Positions 6,238-6,467 of a DNA stretch of 6,467 bases are shown piece after piece (position 1 is the stretch's first letter; every line of letters begins with the position of its first letter). Made by a program: the position numbers and the translations under genes. The notes under the pieces were generated by a model that was given only the letters and a program-made list of their open reading frames with translations, made no database searches and was not told where the DNA came from. This DNA is from Alphaproteobacteria bacterium UBA4588 (GTDB lineage: Bacteria > Pseudomonadota > Alphaproteobacteria > Puniceispirillales > Puniceispirillaceae). The DNA lies in NCBI GenBank assembly GCA_002387605.1, contig DGJU01000004.1, positions 1 through 6,467 of the forward strand, read 5' to 3'.

Positions 6238-6444
6238 ATGATTCACCTCACGCGGAGAGAGCTTGAAACCCTCAATTTTTGGGCAACAGGCTTTTCAGAT
6301 AAAAAAACGGCTGAAGCCATGTGCATCAGCGTTCACACAGCAAAAGCGCACGGCTTTGCTGTCCGAATGAAGCTTGGCGCGCAAACACGCACTCAAGCTG
6401 TCGTTATGGGTGTTCAGGCAGGCATCATCAATATTGACCTTTAA
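6238..6444 (+). CDS. Stand-alone LuxR/GerE-type helix-turn-helix protein
   Basis: The 68-residue product consists of little more than the LuxR C-terminal DNA-binding domain. It opens with LTRRELETLNFWATGFSDKK (4-23), the usual LT-x-RE start. The recognition helix region follows (ISVHTAKAH, 30-38; commonly T-V-K-x-H), then MKLGAQTRTQAV (44-55). There is no receiver, PAS or autoinducer-binding domain. An in-frame TAA lies 9 bases before the ATG (6226-6228), so this is not the visible end of a longer frame. The ribosome binding site is poor (no GGAG-like stretch at the right distance), which lowers certainty about the start. It may be a small GerE-like regulator, or a remnant of a longer LuxR protein. 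No sensor or signal-synthase gene is in view, so its input and targets are unknown. No further gene is visible in the last 23 bases. Confidence 0.8.
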   Translation: MIHLTRRELETLNFWATGFSDKKTAEAMCISVHTAKAHGFAVRMKLGAQTRTQAVVMGVQAGIINIDL

Positions 6445-6467
6445 AGAAGCAGGATAATATCCAACAA

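Noticed and set aside
6452..6462. Palindrome GGATA-A-TATCC after the LuxR-type gene
   Set aside because: Too short, no room for a hairpin loop and no T run before the window ends; cannot be interpreted.

Overview
The window is a compact stretch of bacterial chromosome with seven supported genes, all on the + strand. By eye the base composition is near 50% GC. Protein sequences point to an alphaproteobacterium: CcmE carries the H-x-x-x-Y haem-attachment motif in an AKHDETYMP context, PanC has the RPHFFTGV variant, and there is a DUF6165 gene. A marine SAR116-like lineage would fit the GC content and gene density, but that is only an inference. There is no transposase, integrase, tRNA, rRNA or CRISPR array.

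Layout. (1) Bases 1-171 hold no gene, but include a plausible sigma70-type promoter that leads into a DUF6165 gene (172-561). (2) A 151-bp gap (562-712) full of short perfect hairpins precedes panC (713-1573, GTG start), which encodes pantothenate synthetase. (3) A P1-family (S58/DmpA-like) self-processing peptidase or amidohydrolase lies 39 bp downstream (1613-2575). (4) A tight cytochrome c maturation operon follows: ccmE (2678-3127), ccmF (3124-5082) and ccmG/dsbE (5082-5609), joined by 4-bp and 1-bp overlaps. (5) Then comes an AT-richer tail with a GFA/CENP-V-type zinc protein (5725-6087) and a stand-alone LuxR/GerE-type DNA-binding protein of 68 residues (6238-6444). Each has its own intergenic region.

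How the genes work together. CcmE, CcmF and CcmG are the periplasmic haem chaperone, the haem lyase core and the thiol-disulfide reductant of System I cytochrome c maturation. CcmH and CcmI, which usually complete the lyase and apocytochrome-handling module, are not in the window. PanC joins pantoate to beta-alanine. Characterised S58 enzymes include beta-aminopeptidases that release beta-alanine and the pantetheine-cleaving ThnT, so the panC-S58 pair may be a beta-alanine or pantothenate salvage unit. That link is the most interesting functional hypothesis here. The structured leader before panC is the most interesting non-coding stretch. The other genes look ordinary for their families.
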